From Rhizobium oryzihabitans (GTDB taxonomy: Bacteria; Pseudomonadota; Alphaproteobacteria; Rhizobiales; Rhizobiaceae): a stretch of DNA of 64,000 nucleotides. The DNA lies in NCBI RefSeq assembly GCF_010669145.1, contig NZ_CP048632.1, positions 2,108,001-2,172,000 on the forward strand. Direction: 5' to 3'. The position numbers and the translations under genes were made by a program. Positions 17,322 to 25,721 of this stretch are shown here, piece by piece. Positions within the stretch are counted from its first letter, which is position 1. Each line of letters starts with the position of its first letter. The notes under the pieces are model-generated. The model saw only the letters and a list, made by a program, of their open reading frames with translations. It did no database searches and was not told where the DNA came from.

Positions 17322-17392
17322 CGCCAAAAACAAAAAGGCCGGGCAAGCCCGACCTTTCCATCCGTTTTTTCGTCAGTGCCAGTACATCCGTG
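17322..17392 (-). other. Unassigned 70-bp terminator-bearing element, copy 1
   Basis: On the minus strand the order is CACGGATGTACTGGC, a short spacer, AACGGAT, a CGGGC/GCCCG hairpin, then a T-run interrupted by one G and ending in TTGGC. The same ordered blocks occur at 45876-45943. The hairpin plus T-run looks like an intrinsic terminator on the minus strand, pointing to an unannotated transcript. I do not recognise the family. Confidence 0.5.
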
Positions 17393-17475
17393 GTCAAAGC
17401 GTTCAAACGGTCTGATGTTCCTGAGCGCGTCGATGATATCGACGCTGCTTTCACCATCAGGATCGGCTGCTTCGG

Positions 17476-17491
17476 TTAATCTTTGGTTAAC
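17476..17491. promoter_or_regulatory. CtrA-type binding site (TTAA-N7-TTAAC)
   Basis: TTAATCTTTGGTTAAC matches the alphaproteobacterial CtrA consensus exactly. It lies in the 415-bp convergent gap between the M20 peptidase gene and cspA, where no protein gene begins. On the minus strand it is about 85 bp upstream of the unassigned element at 17322-17392. Binding is not shown. Confidence 0.5.
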
Positions 17492-17610
17492 GCAACAACA
17501 GCGGCACTTTTAAACATGCCAGCCTGACGGTTCCTGTCCGGAGCACCGTTGAACCCTATATTGGTATGCGATCCGCGTTTTTCAAGACCGGCCGGTCGAT
17601 GGACGTCGCG

Positions 17611-17651
17611 CCAAATGAAAAGGCCGGAAAAAATCCGGCCTTTTCATTTGG
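17611..17651 (-). terminator. Terminator after cspA
   Basis: A perfect 18-bp stem (CCAAATGAAAAGGCCGGA with its complement, five-A loop) lies 31 bp after the cspA stop. The T-rich arm gives it terminator character in both directions. Confidence 0.85.
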
Positions 17652-17681
17652 TATCAATGACCCGTAGGCCAGATCGCTTAA

Positions 17682-17891
17682 TCAGGCAGCGACGAGGTTG
17701 CCTGCGGACATCTTGCCCGAGCGGCGATCCTGCATCAGCTCGTAGGAGAGCTTCTGACCGTCGTTGAGGGCGGTCAGACCGGCGCGCTCAACTGCAGAGA
17801 TGTGCACGAATACGTCCTGCGAACCGTCGTCAGGCTGAATGAAGCCGTAGCCCTTGGTTGCGTTGAACCACTTTACTGTACCAGTCGCCAT
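17682..17891 (-). CDS. cspA: Cold shock protein CspA
   Basis: A 69-residue single cold-shock domain that binds single-stranded RNA/DNA and acts as an RNA chaperone. The RNP1-type motif [10 protein letters not shown] and RNP2-type motif DVFVHISAV are both present, and the length is normal. The promoter at 18029-18057 gives a 5' untranslated leader of about 130 bases, a common feature of cold-shock mRNAs. It is monocistronic, between a strong terminator and an sRNA gene. Confidence 0.97.
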   Translation of the reverse strand: MATGTVKWFNATKGYGFIQPDDGSQDVFVHISAVERAGLTALNDGQKLSYELMQDRRSGKMSAGNLVAA

Positions 17892-18028
17892 AACGATTTC
17901 CTTCCGTTGGCAATTGTATTTGCACTGCGCGCAGTGCGGTCTTGGGTCGAATTTGAAGGAAAGATCGTCGTGCGCACCTCAAAAAGGTACCGAAGCTCTG
18001 GTCGTCAAACAAATATCGATGGGCGAAC

Positions 18029-18057
18029 ACCTAGGTTGGCAAGGGCGAAAAGTCAAG
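18029..18057 (-). promoter_or_regulatory. cspA promoter
   Basis: On the minus strand a -35 element CTTGAC (18052-18057) and a -10 element CTAGGT (18029-18034) are separated by exactly 17 bases. This fits the rhizobial CTTGAC-N17-CTATAT consensus well. Transcription would start near 18022, leaving about 130 bases before the cspA start. Confidence 0.75.
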
Positions 18058-18127
18058 TTTCTTTGAAAAAGACGGGCGATCTTTGTGAACCGCCGGGAAA
18101 CAAAAGCTGCAGGAAACAAGGCCTTAA

Positions 18128-18255
18128 ACAGCAAAAACCCGGCGCGGGAGGAGGTGCGCCGGGTTCTTGAAACTGACTGACAATTGGGAGGAGGAGTATT
18201 GTCAGTCCAATCGGGCGACGCTGGGAGGAGGAGTGCGTCGCTTCGATGTTTTGAA
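18128..18255 (-). ncRNA. Trans-acting sRNA, alpha-r14 (Smr14C/NfeR) type
   Basis: Three consecutive hairpins read on the minus strand: 18241-18215 (GCGACGC stem), 18207-18175 (GACTGACAAT stem) and 18165-18136 (AACCCGGCGC stem). The last is followed by TTTTTG and forms the terminator. The first two loops are identical, ACTCCTCCTCCCA, and the third is ACCTCCTCCC. All three expose an anti-Shine-Dalgarno CCTCCTCCC motif. This is the hallmark of the alpha-r14 family of rhizobial sRNAs, which repress many mRNAs by covering ribosome sites. The 5' end near 18250 is approximate. Confidence 0.85.
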
Positions 18256-18370
18256 CATACAGGATACCAGCTTAAAAAACAGACGCTTCATCGCAGCGCA
18301 GCATTGCACAAAATGCATAGCTATCTGGTGGCATCTTGAAGCCTCTCCGCTTACCGCCTAATAAATACGC

Positions 18371-18829
18371 ATGACCATAGAATCCGTCAGAGCCTTTTTC
18401 ACCGAGAATTCGCCCGAAGTGGCCGTGATCGAAACCGAAGCGAGTTCGGCGACGGTTGCATTGGCTGCGGAAGCACATGGTGTCGATCCCGACCAGATCG
18501 CCAAGACGATCTGCCTGAAAGCGGGTGACACCATTCTTCTCGTTGTCGCCGCCGGCACGAAACGGCTTGATAACCGCAAATTCCGCGATCATTTCGGGGC
18601 CAAGCCGCGCATGCTGGGACCGGAAGAGGTGGTTGTCGTGACCAGCCATCCCATCGGCGGCGTTTGCCCCTTCGGACTGCCCGCGCCGCTTCCGGTATTT
18701 TGCGACATATCTCTTAAAAACTATGACGAGGTAGTTCCGGCAGCGGGCGCCACCAATGCGGCGGTGCGGATTTCGCCTGTTATGATGGCGCAACTGACGG
18801 GAGCGGAATGGGTCGACGTCTGCCAATGA
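18371..18829 (+). CDS. YbaK/EbsC-type aminoacyl-tRNA deacylase
   Basis: A 152-residue single-domain protein of the YbaK/prolyl-tRNA synthetase editing family, which hydrolyses mischarged tRNAs. Family features are the N-terminal VIETEASSATVALAAEAHGV, the lysine in IAKTICLKAGD, LVVAAGTKRLDNRKF, the GGVCPFG loop and the C-terminal RISPVMMAQLTGAEWVDV. No clear Shine-Dalgarno sequence precedes the ATG. The exact tRNA/amino acid pair cannot be told from sequence. It stands alone between the alpha-r14 sRNA and the PBP gene. Confidence 0.85.
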   Translation: MTIESVRAFFTENSPEVAVIETEASSATVALAAEAHGVDPDQIAKTICLKAGDTILLVVAAGTKRLDNRKFRDHFGAKPRMLGPEEVVVVTSHPIGGVCPFGLPAPLPVFCDISLKNYDEVVPAAGATNAAVRISPVMMAQLTGAEWVDVCQ

Positions 18830-18852
18830 CGCCGATTTGATCCATCCAGGAC

Positions 18853-18867
18853 TTAACCCCGCCTTAA
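18853..18867. promoter_or_regulatory. CtrA-like site upstream of the class A PBP gene
   Basis: TTAACCCCGCCTTAA matches TTAA-N7-TTAA but has A rather than C after the second half. It lies 111 bp before the penicillin-binding protein start, a normal promoter distance. This suggests cell-cycle control of polar wall synthesis; it is a sequence match only. Confidence 0.4.
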
Positions 18868-18977
18868 ATTGCCGCATTTAAACTCTTCATCCTGGATTAA
18901 GGATCGCGCAGGCATAGAAGCCTCAAATCCATGGTGGGATGCGCGCGGTTTCGCGAATAAGGAGCGATTTCGGCTGG

Positions 18978-21278
18978 ATGGCAGGCAAGGGCAAATCACG
19001 CGAACGGGTAGAACCTTCCTTCGGGGATTTCCACGAGTCCGGCGATGACCTGCGCCTCGATGCCAGCGAGCGCATCAGCGGAACAGCAAAGCAGCCCGCC
19101 AAGAAATCAAAGGCCGCGAGCGGCCGTGCCAAACCACAAAAAAGGGAAAAGCGCAGCCGCAGTTCCGGCCGTGGCCCGACGGGCATGATCCGTTCCCTGG
19201 TTTACTGGTGCATCGTGCTTGGTATCTGGGGTGGGATCGGCATTGCCGGTCTGGTCTTTTATTATGGCGCGCGCATGCCGAGCGCCAGCAGCTGGTCGAT
19301 TCCTGAACGTCCGCCGAATGTGAAGATCGTGTCGGTGAACGGTAGCGTGCTCGCCAATCGCGGCACCACGGGTGGCGAGGCCCTCGCGCTCGAAGACATG
19401 TCGCCTTACATTCCGCAAGCGGTGATGGCGATCGAGGACCGCCGGTTTTATTCGCATTTCGGGGTCGATCCCCTTGGTCTGGGGCGCGCTATCGTCACCA
19501 ATGTGCTGACGGGGCGAACCGTGCAGGGCGGCTCAACGCTGACGCAGCAGCTGGCGAAGAACATCTTCCTTTCGCCGGACCGGACGCTGGAGCGCAAGGT
19601 TCAGGAAGTGCTTTTGTCCTTCTGGCTGGAGCATAAATACACCAAGGATCAGATTCTCGCGATGTATCTCAATCGCGTCTATTTCGGATCCAACGCCTAT
19701 GGTGTTGAAGCCGCCTCCCGGCGCTACTTCAACAAATCCGCACGCGACGTTAATCTTGGTGAAGCCGCAACACTTGCCGGGCTTCTCAAAGCACCCTCGC
19801 GCCTTTCACCGGCGCGTGACCCGCAGGCAGCGGAACAGCGGGCGCAGGTCGTGCTGCAATCCATGCGCGATGTCGGCTTCATCACCGATGACGAGATCAA
19901 GACCGCCATGTCGCAGCCGCCGACCAAGGCCAAACGTTTCTGGTCCGGCGCCGAGCATTATGCCGCCGATATGGTGCTGGAGGAAGTTCGCGGCCTGATT
20001 GGCGACGTCAAGCAGGACATCGTCGTCGACACGACCATCGACCCCAATCTCGAACGCGACGCGGAAAAAGCGTTGAGCCATGTTCTGCAGGGCGATGGCA
20101 AGAAGCAGGGCGCCTCGCAGGCGGCTCTCGTTTCCATCGATGGTACCGGCGCGATCCGGGCCGTTGTGGGCGGGGCGGATTATGCCGAAAGCCAGTTCAA
20201 CCGCGCCGCCAAGGCGAAACGGCAACCCGGCTCGGCATTCAAGCCTTTCGTTTACGTCGCCGCGCTCGAATCGGGGCTTACACCTTACACCATTCGCAAT
20301 GACGGCCCGGTCCGCATCGGAAACTGGACACCGGAAAACTACGAGAAGAAATATCGTGGCGAAGTCACGCTTGCCACGGCACTCGCCAATTCGCTGAACA
20401 CCATTGCCGCGCAGCTGGTGATGGAAGTCGGCCCCGATCGGGTGACCCAGGTGGCGCATCGCATGGGCATCGAATCGGAGCTGCAGAACAATGCTTCCAT
20501 CGCGCTCGGCACTTCGGAAGTGTCGCTGATGGAGCTGACGGCCTCCTACGCCCCCTTTATGAATGGCGGCTACAAGGCAACGCCGCATATCGTCAAGCGC
20601 GTCACCGACGCAGACGGCAAGGTGCTCTACGAAAACAAATACGACAATCCGCCGCGCGTACTGAGCGAAGAGATCGCCGCGACCATGAATGGCATGTTGT
20701 CGCGCGTCATCACCGAGGGAACCGGAAAGGCCGCACGTCTGCAAGGCTGGCAGGCGGCCGGAAAATCCGGCACGACGCAGTCTTTCCGCGACGCACTTTT
20801 TGTCGGTTATACAAGCAACCTGACCACGGGCGTCTGGTTCGGCAATGACGATGGCACGTCGATGAAAAAGGTCACCGGCGGCGGGTTGCCGGCAAAGGCC
20901 TGGAAGGATTTCATGACCGCCGCCCATTCCGGGCTCTCTCCGTCGCCCCTCTTCGGACTTGGTGCTGGCAATGTACCATCCCTTGGGGAAATGCAGCAGC
21001 CGGCACCTGAAAATACACCCTCCTCTATCGGCGACATCATTTCCAATGCGCTTGGCGGAGGCTCCACAAATAGCCGCGCCTATCCCGAGGCACCCGTTTC
21101 GCCAAACGCCGGTCAGCCGGGTGCGCCCATGCCGCCAACAAACATTCCCTCACGCGACATGGAACCCGGCTTCTCGGCCGGAAACGGACCCGTACCGCCA
21201 GCCGATATCGGCGGTCAGGCACCTACCACATCCGGGCCGAAGCAGACGACCCTGCTTGATATATTGATGGGGAACTGA
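18978..21278 (+). CDS. mrcA: Class A penicillin-binding protein 1A
   Basis: A 766-residue bifunctional peptidoglycan synthase anchored in the inner membrane. After a basic cytoplasmic tail of about 70 residues comes one membrane segment (SLVYWCIVLGIWGGIGIAGL). The glycosyltransferase 51 domain follows (AIEDRRFYSHFGVDPLG, QGGSTLTQQLAKN, RKVQEVLLSFWLE), then the transpeptidase domain with SAFK, SLN and KSGT. The C-terminus is proline-rich and low-complexity. The ATG at 18978 is preferred, with AAGGAG at a long spacing; 18939 is possible. In Agrobacterium the corresponding PBP1a drives polar growth (family knowledge). Confidence 0.93.
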   Translation: MAGKGKSRERVEPSFGDFHESGDDLRLDASERISGTAKQPAKKSKAASGRAKPQKREKRSRSSGRGPTGMIRSLVYWCIVLGIWGGIGIAGLVFYYGARMPSASSWSIPERPPNVKIVSVNGSVLANRGTTGGEALALEDMSPYIPQAVMAIEDRRFYSHFGVDPLGLGRAIVTNVLTGRTVQGGSTLTQQLAKNIFLSPDRTLERKVQEVLLSFWLEHKYTKDQILAMYLNRVYFGSNAYGVEAASRRYFNKSARDVNLGEAATLAGLLKAPSRLSPARDPQAAEQRAQVVLQSMRDVGFITDDEIKTAMSQPPTKAKRFWSGAEHYAADMVLEEVRGLIGDVKQDIVVDTTIDPNLERDAEKALSHVLQGDGKKQGASQAALVSIDGTGAIRAVVGGADYAESQFNRAAKAKRQPGSAFKPFVYVAALESGLTPYTIRNDGPVRIGNWTPENYEKKYRGEVTLATALANSLNTIAAQLVMEVGPDRVTQVAHRMGIESELQNNASIALGTSEVSLMELTASYAPFMNGGYKATPHIVKRVTDADGKVLYENKYDNPPRVLSEEIAATMNGMLSRVITEGTGKAARLQGWQAAGKSGTTQSFRDALFVGYTSNLTTGVWFGNDDGTSMKKVTGGGLPAKAWKDFMTAAHSGLSPSPLFGLGAGNVPSLGEMQQPAPENTPSSIGDIISNALGGGSTNSRAYPEAPVSPNAGQPGAPMPPTNIPSRDMEPGFSAGNGPVPPADIGGQAPTTSGPKQTTLLDILMGN

Positions 21279-21441
21279 CCACTTTTCAGGTCACCGGCAG
21301 ACCGATTTCCTGGGACGGCGAGCGGTATCGATGATCTCACCGCCGGCTGGCCACTCACCCTTTCCAAAGGCTTGATGACATCCGATCCGCAGCCACGGGC
21401 GGCGATGGCGCTCGGCTCGCAACATATGCGTGCAGACGCAT

Positions 21442-21475
21442 TAACCGTAGATTGCCATTTGCGCAAAGACGGTTA
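21442..21475. promoter_or_regulatory. Inverted repeat upstream of the sugar-transferase gene
   Basis: TAACCGT at 21442-21448 and ACGGTTA at 21469-21475 are exact inverted copies, 20 bases apart, in an AT-rich 290-bp upstream region. A third partial copy, ACGGTAA, follows at about 21494. The region holds no gene and is the likely promoter of the ExoY/UppE-like gene. No factor can be named. Confidence 0.4.
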
Positions 21476-21567
21476 CATTTCGGATGACTTTTTACGGTAA
21501 ATGAATTATTAATCGTTCATATAAATTAATTTTCTTGTTTCAGAATAACTTTTCAGGGCTCTATATT

Positions 21568-22296
21568 ATGCTGGGTACTAAAGGCTCATCGCATGCCGTT
21601 TTTTACGGCGCTCCCTATTCCACGGCAGCCACTTTTGAAGCTTCGGAAACGCAACCTTCCGTTTTGGAAAGTAATATCTCGGCGTTCCAGCGCGGCCAGT
21701 TCGCACTCAAAAGAACAATCGACATTGCAGGGGCGTCCATCGCCCTTGTTGCACTCGCCCCGGTCCTGCTGACCGTTGCGGTTCTGGTGAAATTCGACAG
21801 CAAGGGGCCGGTCCTGTTCTCGCAGGTCCGCTGGGGCATGAACGGCCGGAAAATCCGCGTCTATAAATTTCGCTCGATGAGAACCGAGCTGGGCGACGCC
21901 ACCGGCGTGGCACAAACGGTGAAGAACGATCCGCGGATAACACGTATCGGCGCCGTTCTCCGCCGTACGAATATCGATGAGCTGCCGCAGCTCATTAACG
22001 TGCTGAAAGGCGACATGTCTTTGGTCGGCCCACGCTGCCATGCCATCGGCATGCTGGCGGCTGGCCGTCTTTATGAGGACCTTGTTCCCCACTACCACAT
22101 GCGGCACCGGGTGCGGCCGGGCATTACCGGTCTTGCCCAGATGCGGGGATTGCGCGGCCCGACCGACCGCAGTGACAAGGCGCGCGCACGGATCGTTTCC
22201 GATCTTTATTACGTCGAGAATTTTTCGGTCTGGCTGGATATCAAGATCATGGTCGGGACGGTCATTTCCGAATTGCGCGGCGGCAAGGGTTTCTGA
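21568..22296 (+). CDS. ExoY/UppE-like polyprenyl-phosphate sugar transferase
   Basis: A 242-residue initiating glycosyltransferase of the bacterial sugar transferase family. It places the first sugar-1-phosphate on the lipid carrier for exopolysaccharide synthesis. One membrane segment ([24 protein letters not shown]) precedes the cytosolic catalytic part, with [37 protein letters not shown] and [12 protein letters not shown]. The ATG at 21568 follows CAGGG; the longer frame would need a TTG. In A. tumefaciens a gene at this position is, from memory, the UppE paralogue that can substitute in unipolar polysaccharide synthesis. It stands alone, unlinked to a polysaccharide cluster. Confidence 0.9.
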   Translation: MLGTKGSSHAVFYGAPYSTAATFEASETQPSVLESNISAFQRGQFALKRTIDIAGASIALVALAPVLLTVAVLVKFDSKGPVLFSQVRWGMNGRKIRVYKFRSMRTELGDATGVAQTVKNDPRITRIGAVLRRTNIDELPQLINVLKGDMSLVGPRCHAIGMLAAGRLYEDLVPHYHMRHRVRPGITGLAQMRGLRGPTDRSDKARARIVSDLYYVENFSVWLDIKIMVGTVISELRGGKGF

Positions 22297-22326
22297 CCTT
22301 TCAAACGCCGGATGCACGCCAGAAGC

Positions 22327-22358
22327 AAAAAAGCCCGGCATCGCTGCCGGGCTTTTTT
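22327..22358. terminator. Bidirectional terminator between the sugar-transferase gene and cycM
   Basis: AAAAAAGCCCGGCA, four-base loop, TGCCGGGCTTTTTT: a perfect 14-bp stem with A and T runs on opposite sides. It lies between two convergent genes and ends both. Confidence 0.9.
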
Positions 22359-22375
22359 CATGAAACATGAATTCG

Positions 22376-22951
22376 TCAGTTCGTCGGCGCGGGAGCGGCA
22401 GCCGGATCCGGCAGCGGCGCCGGGTTTGCCGACAGCGTGCGCAGATAGGCGATGAGATCGGCGCGTTCCGTTTCCTTCTTCACACCCGCAAAGCCCATGG
22501 CCGTGCCGGGAACGTGTTTCTTGGGAGCTTCGAGGAAGAAGCTGAGATGATCGTAGTCCCAATGCACGGAACCGCCCTTGGAGAAATCCTTCATCCCCGC
22601 GGAGTAGCTGAAACCTTCATGGCTGGCGATCGGCCGGTTGACGATATCGAAGAGATTGGGGCCGACCTTGTTTGCACCACCACTCTCTCCGGTATGACAG
22701 CTCGTACACTTCTTGAAGACCGTCTCGCCCTTGGCGGCATCGGCGTTCGCAAGCAATTGTGCGATCGGCGTCGCCGCAGCAGCGGCTTCTCCGCCACCTG
22801 CTTCGCCGCCGCTCTCTGCCGCAGCAATGGCGTAACCTTCCTTTTCGGGCGCAGGCGCATGGAAAATGCCCTCAGACGCAATCGACACCGACATCAGGAC
22901 GAAAACCGTGCCAAGCAAAGCCCCAACGCCCATATTTACATAAGAATTCAT
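22376..22951 (-). CDS. cycM: Membrane-anchored cytochrome c (CycM type)
   Basis: A 191-residue class I cytochrome c kept in the membrane by an uncleaved N-terminal helix ([18 protein letters not shown]). An alanine/glutamate-rich linker follows, then the haem domain with CTSCH as the covalent haem site and the distal methionine in GTAMGF. A proline/alanine-rich tail ends the protein. CycM carries electrons from the bc1 complex to the aa3 oxidase in related bacteria. Length and layout fit. It is monocistronic. Confidence 0.92.
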   Translation of the reverse strand: MNSYVNMGVGALLGTVFVLMSVSIASEGIFHAPAPEKEGYAIAAAESGGEAGGGEAAAAATPIAQLLANADAAKGETVFKKCTSCHTGESGGANKVGPNLFDIVNRPIASHEGFSYSAGMKDFSKGGSVHWDYDHLSFFLEAPKKHVPGTAMGFAGVKKETERADLIAYLRTLSANPAPLPDPAAAPAPTN

Positions 22952-23100
22952 CTATATGCGCTCCCTCGCATCCGCTTGATATAACGGGCATCTTGAAATT
23001 GCTCGAAAGCTATGGCTTTTGCACAGCCTGCGCAACTTGAATAATGCTCCCCACACCGTGACGTTTTGACACTTTTCGGGCGGGATTTGAAGGGTGTCGG

Positions 23101-23856
23101 ATGAAGAATCGGGATTTCGAGAAAGCTGTCGTCCTCATACCGGCGCGGATGGCATCCACGCGGCTGCCGGGCAAGCCGCTCGCGGACATTGGTGGCAAGC
23201 CGATGATCGTGCAGGTTGCGCTGAGGGCGCGTGAAGCTGGGGCCGAGCGAATCGTCGTTGCAGTCGATGACGAACAGGTTTTTTCGGCCGTGAAAAATGC
23301 CGGTTTCGACGTAATGATGACACGGGACGACCACCAATCCGGTTCGGACCGCATTTTCGAAGCGCTGCAAAAGGCCGACCCCTATGGCAAGGCCGAATAT
23401 GTTATCAACGTTCAGGGCGATCTTCCCACCATCGAGGCGGAAACGATCCGCGCCTCTCTGCGCCCGCTGGAAAATGCCGCCGTCGACATTGCAACGCTGA
23501 CGGTCGAGATCACCGACGAAGACGAAAAAACCAATCCGAACGTCGTAAAAGTGGTTGGCAGCCCGCTTTCCGAGACGCGATTGCGTGCACTTTATTTTAC
23601 CCGCACAACCGCACCTTACGGCGACGGACCGCTCTATCATCATATCGGGCTTTACACATACCGCCGGGCAGCGCTTGAAAGATTCGTCAGCCTTCCGCCA
23701 TCGCCGCTGGAGAAACGCGAGCGGCTGGAACAGCTGCGCGCACTGGAAGCCGGCATGCGCATCGATGCTGAAATCGTCCGCTCCGTGCCACTTGGTGTCG
23801 ATACGCCGCACGATCTTGAAAAAGCCCGCACCATTCTCGCAGGCAGAACCCTTTGA
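23101..23856 (+). CDS. kdsB: 3-deoxy-manno-octulosonate cytidylyltransferase (CMP-KDO synthetase)
   Basis: A 251-residue cytosolic enzyme that activates KDO with CTP for lipopolysaccharide inner-core assembly. The nucleotide-binding start [20 protein letters not shown], the [16 protein letters not shown] block, [14 protein letters not shown] and the C-terminal [12 protein letters not shown] are all KdsB signatures. Length is normal. The stop lies 12 bases before the pheA ATG, so the two genes are translated from one message. Confidence 0.95.
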   Translation: MKNRDFEKAVVLIPARMASTRLPGKPLADIGGKPMIVQVALRAREAGAERIVVAVDDEQVFSAVKNAGFDVMMTRDDHQSGSDRIFEALQKADPYGKAEYVINVQGDLPTIEAETIRASLRPLENAAVDIATLTVEITDEDEKTNPNVVKVVGSPLSETRLRALYFTRTTAPYGDGPLYHHIGLYTYRRAALERFVSLPPSPLEKRERLEQLRALEAGMRIDAEIVRSVPLGVDTPHDLEKARTILAGRTL

Positions 23857-23867
23857 CGGACATATCC

Positions 23868-24743
23868 ATGACCTTGAGCACAAAACGCATTGCCTTTCAG
23901 GGCGAATTCGGCGCGAATTCCGACATGGCCTGCCGCGACATGTTCCCGGACATGGAGCCTTTGCCCTGCCCGACATTCGAGGACGCCTTCAACGCCATCG
24001 AAAACGGCGAAGCCGATCTTGGCATGATCCCGATCGAGAACACGCTGGCCGGCCGTGTTGCCGATATTCACCATCTGCTGCCGGAATCGCGCCTTCACAT
24101 CATCGGTGAATATTTCATGCCGATCCGCTTCCAGCTGATGGTGATGCCGGGCGTGAAAAAAGAAGAGATTCGCACCGTCCACAGCCACATCCACGCGCTT
24201 GGCCAGTGCCGCAAGATCATCCGCTCCAACGGCTGGAAGCCGGTTATTGCCGGCGATACCGCGGGCGCTGCCAAGCAGGTTTCGGAAAAGGGCGACCGCA
24301 GCATGGCGGCACTCGCGCCGCGTCTTGCCGCCGATCTCTACGGTCTCGATATTCTGGCTGAAAATGTCGAGGATTCGGAAAACAACGTCACCCGCTTCGT
24401 GGTGCTTTCCCGCGATGAAAACTGGGCCAAGCGCCAGCCCCGCGGCGATTCTCCCGACGAAATCATCGTCACGACTTTCGTGTTCAACGTCCGCAATATT
24501 CCGGCCGCGCTCTACAAGGCCATGGGCGGCTTTGCGACAAACGGCATCAACATGACGAAGCTGGAAAGCTATCAGCTGGGCGGAAAATTCGTGGCGACGC
24601 AGTTTTACGCCGATATTGAAGGCCACCCGGATGACGAACCGGTACGGCATGCGCTGGACGAGTTGCGCTTCTTTTCCGAGAAGGTCCGCATTCTCGGCGT
24701 CTACAAGGGCCATGCTATGCGCGGCAAGCTCAACCAGAGCTGA
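23868..24743 (+). CDS. pheA: Prephenate dehydratase
   Basis: A 291-residue enzyme that converts prephenate to phenylpyruvate in phenylalanine biosynthesis. The catalytic domain shows FQGEFGANSDMACRDMFP, FNAIENGEADLGMIPIENT and TRFVVLSRD. A C-terminal ACT domain (RNIPAALYKAMGGFATNGIN and LESY) gives phenylalanine feedback control. There is no chorismate mutase domain, as usual in Rhizobiales. The ATG at 23868 is preferred over a TTG that overlaps kdsB. It is the second gene of the kdsB-pheA pair. Confidence 0.95.
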   Translation: MTLSTKRIAFQGEFGANSDMACRDMFPDMEPLPCPTFEDAFNAIENGEADLGMIPIENTLAGRVADIHHLLPESRLHIIGEYFMPIRFQLMVMPGVKKEEIRTVHSHIHALGQCRKIIRSNGWKPVIAGDTAGAAKQVSEKGDRSMAALAPRLAADLYGLDILAENVEDSENNVTRFVVLSRDENWAKRQPRGDSPDEIIVTTFVFNVRNIPAALYKAMGGFATNGINMTKLESYQLGGKFVATQFYADIEGHPDDEPVRHALDELRFFSEKVRILGVYKGHAMRGKLNQS

Positions 24744-24758
24744 GCCTGCCAAACGCGA

Positions 24759-25721
24759 TTATTTCGTCCATTCCACCCAATCGCGCATCAGCCGGTGCGC
24801 GATTGCGCCACCGGGAGGCGCGGAAAAGCCCTCACCTGTTGCCGTCTCCAGCATCTTGGCGACTTCCGCCCGTGTGAACCAGCGGCAATCCTCCAGTTCG
24901 ATCTCATCGCGGGCAATATCGAAGGACAGTGCCTCGGCATAACAGCCGATCATCAGCGTATGCGGCATCGGCCAGGGCTGCGAGGCGTGATAACGCACGC
25001 GGCCGACGTCAACACCGGATTCCTCGTGCGTCTCGCGGCGAACGGCCTGCTCTATCGTTTCACCCGGTTCCACGAAACCGGCAAGGCAGGAATACATGCC
25101 CGGTGCAAAATGCGCGCCCCGGCCAAGCAGGCAAAGATCGCGCTCGATATCGATCGTCATCATGATGACAACGGGGTCGGTGCGGGGAAAAATGGTGTGA
25201 TTGCAGGCGGCGCAGATGCGCTTGTAGCCGCCGATGCGCAATTCCATTGTCCCGCCACACCGTCCACAGAAACGGTTGTCGCCGTTCCAATGCGTTAGGC
25301 TGACGGCCTGGGCAACCTCGCTCAACAATTCCTCATCGAGAAGATGGTCGCGATAAAGCGTGCGTGCGTCGGCAAGCTTGTAGTGGCTCGCGAGCTGATC
25401 CTCGGCAACGGCAACCGGCACCGCAATTCTGGGCTCGCCGGTTTCGCGATATCCCAGCAGAACGGCATTGTCGAAATCCGGCTGTAACTCCGCCAGCTCA
25501 TAGGCGGAAAACAGGGGATCGATGACCTGTTCGTCGTGCTTCAGGACAAGCCGGTTTCCGGAAAAAGCGAAGATGTGGGTGCCGTCGACTTTCAGCGCAT
25601 CGGCAACGCAATCTTCCGTCCGTTTTTCGGCAAAACGGTCCAGGGCGTTCTTGGAAAAGGCTGTCAGCAGGCTTGCTTCGGGATGGGGGGCAGTGGTTTC
25701 AAAAATAGTCATGGAGATCAT
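24759..25721 (-). CDS. nudC: NADH pyrophosphatase / RNA deNADding Nudix hydrolase NudC
   Basis: A 320-residue Nudix enzyme that splits NAD(H) into NMN(H) and AMP and removes NAD caps from RNA. A variable N-terminal domain is followed by a four-cysteine zinc ribbon (CGRCGG and ICAAC) and the catalytic Nudix box GFVEPGETIEQAVRRETHEE, then the SQPWPMPHTLM motif typical of NudC. The start ATG shares one base with the stop of the upstream HIT gene, which indicates translational coupling. Confidence 0.94.
   Translation of the reverse strand: MISMTIFETTAPHPEASLLTAFSKNALDRFAEKRTEDCVADALKVDGTHIFAFSGNRLVLKHDEQVIDPLFSAYELAELQPDFDNAVLLGYRETGEPRIAVPVAVAEDQLASHYKLADARTLYRDHLLDEELLSEVAQAVSLTHWNGDNRFCGRCGGTMELRIGGYKRICAACNHTIFPRTDPVVIMMTIDIERDLCLLGRGAHFAPGMYSCLAGFVEPGETIEQAVRRETHEESGVDVGRVRYHASQPWPMPHTLMIGCYAEALSFDIARDEIELEDCRWFTRAEVAKMLETATGEGFSAPPGGAIAHRLMRDWVEWTK

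Noticed and set aside
17176-17457. 93-codon minus-strand frame overlapping the M20 peptidase end
   Set aside because: Half of it is antisense to the peptidase and it reads through two terminators. I kept the underlying DNA element as a finding but not the full frame as a gene.
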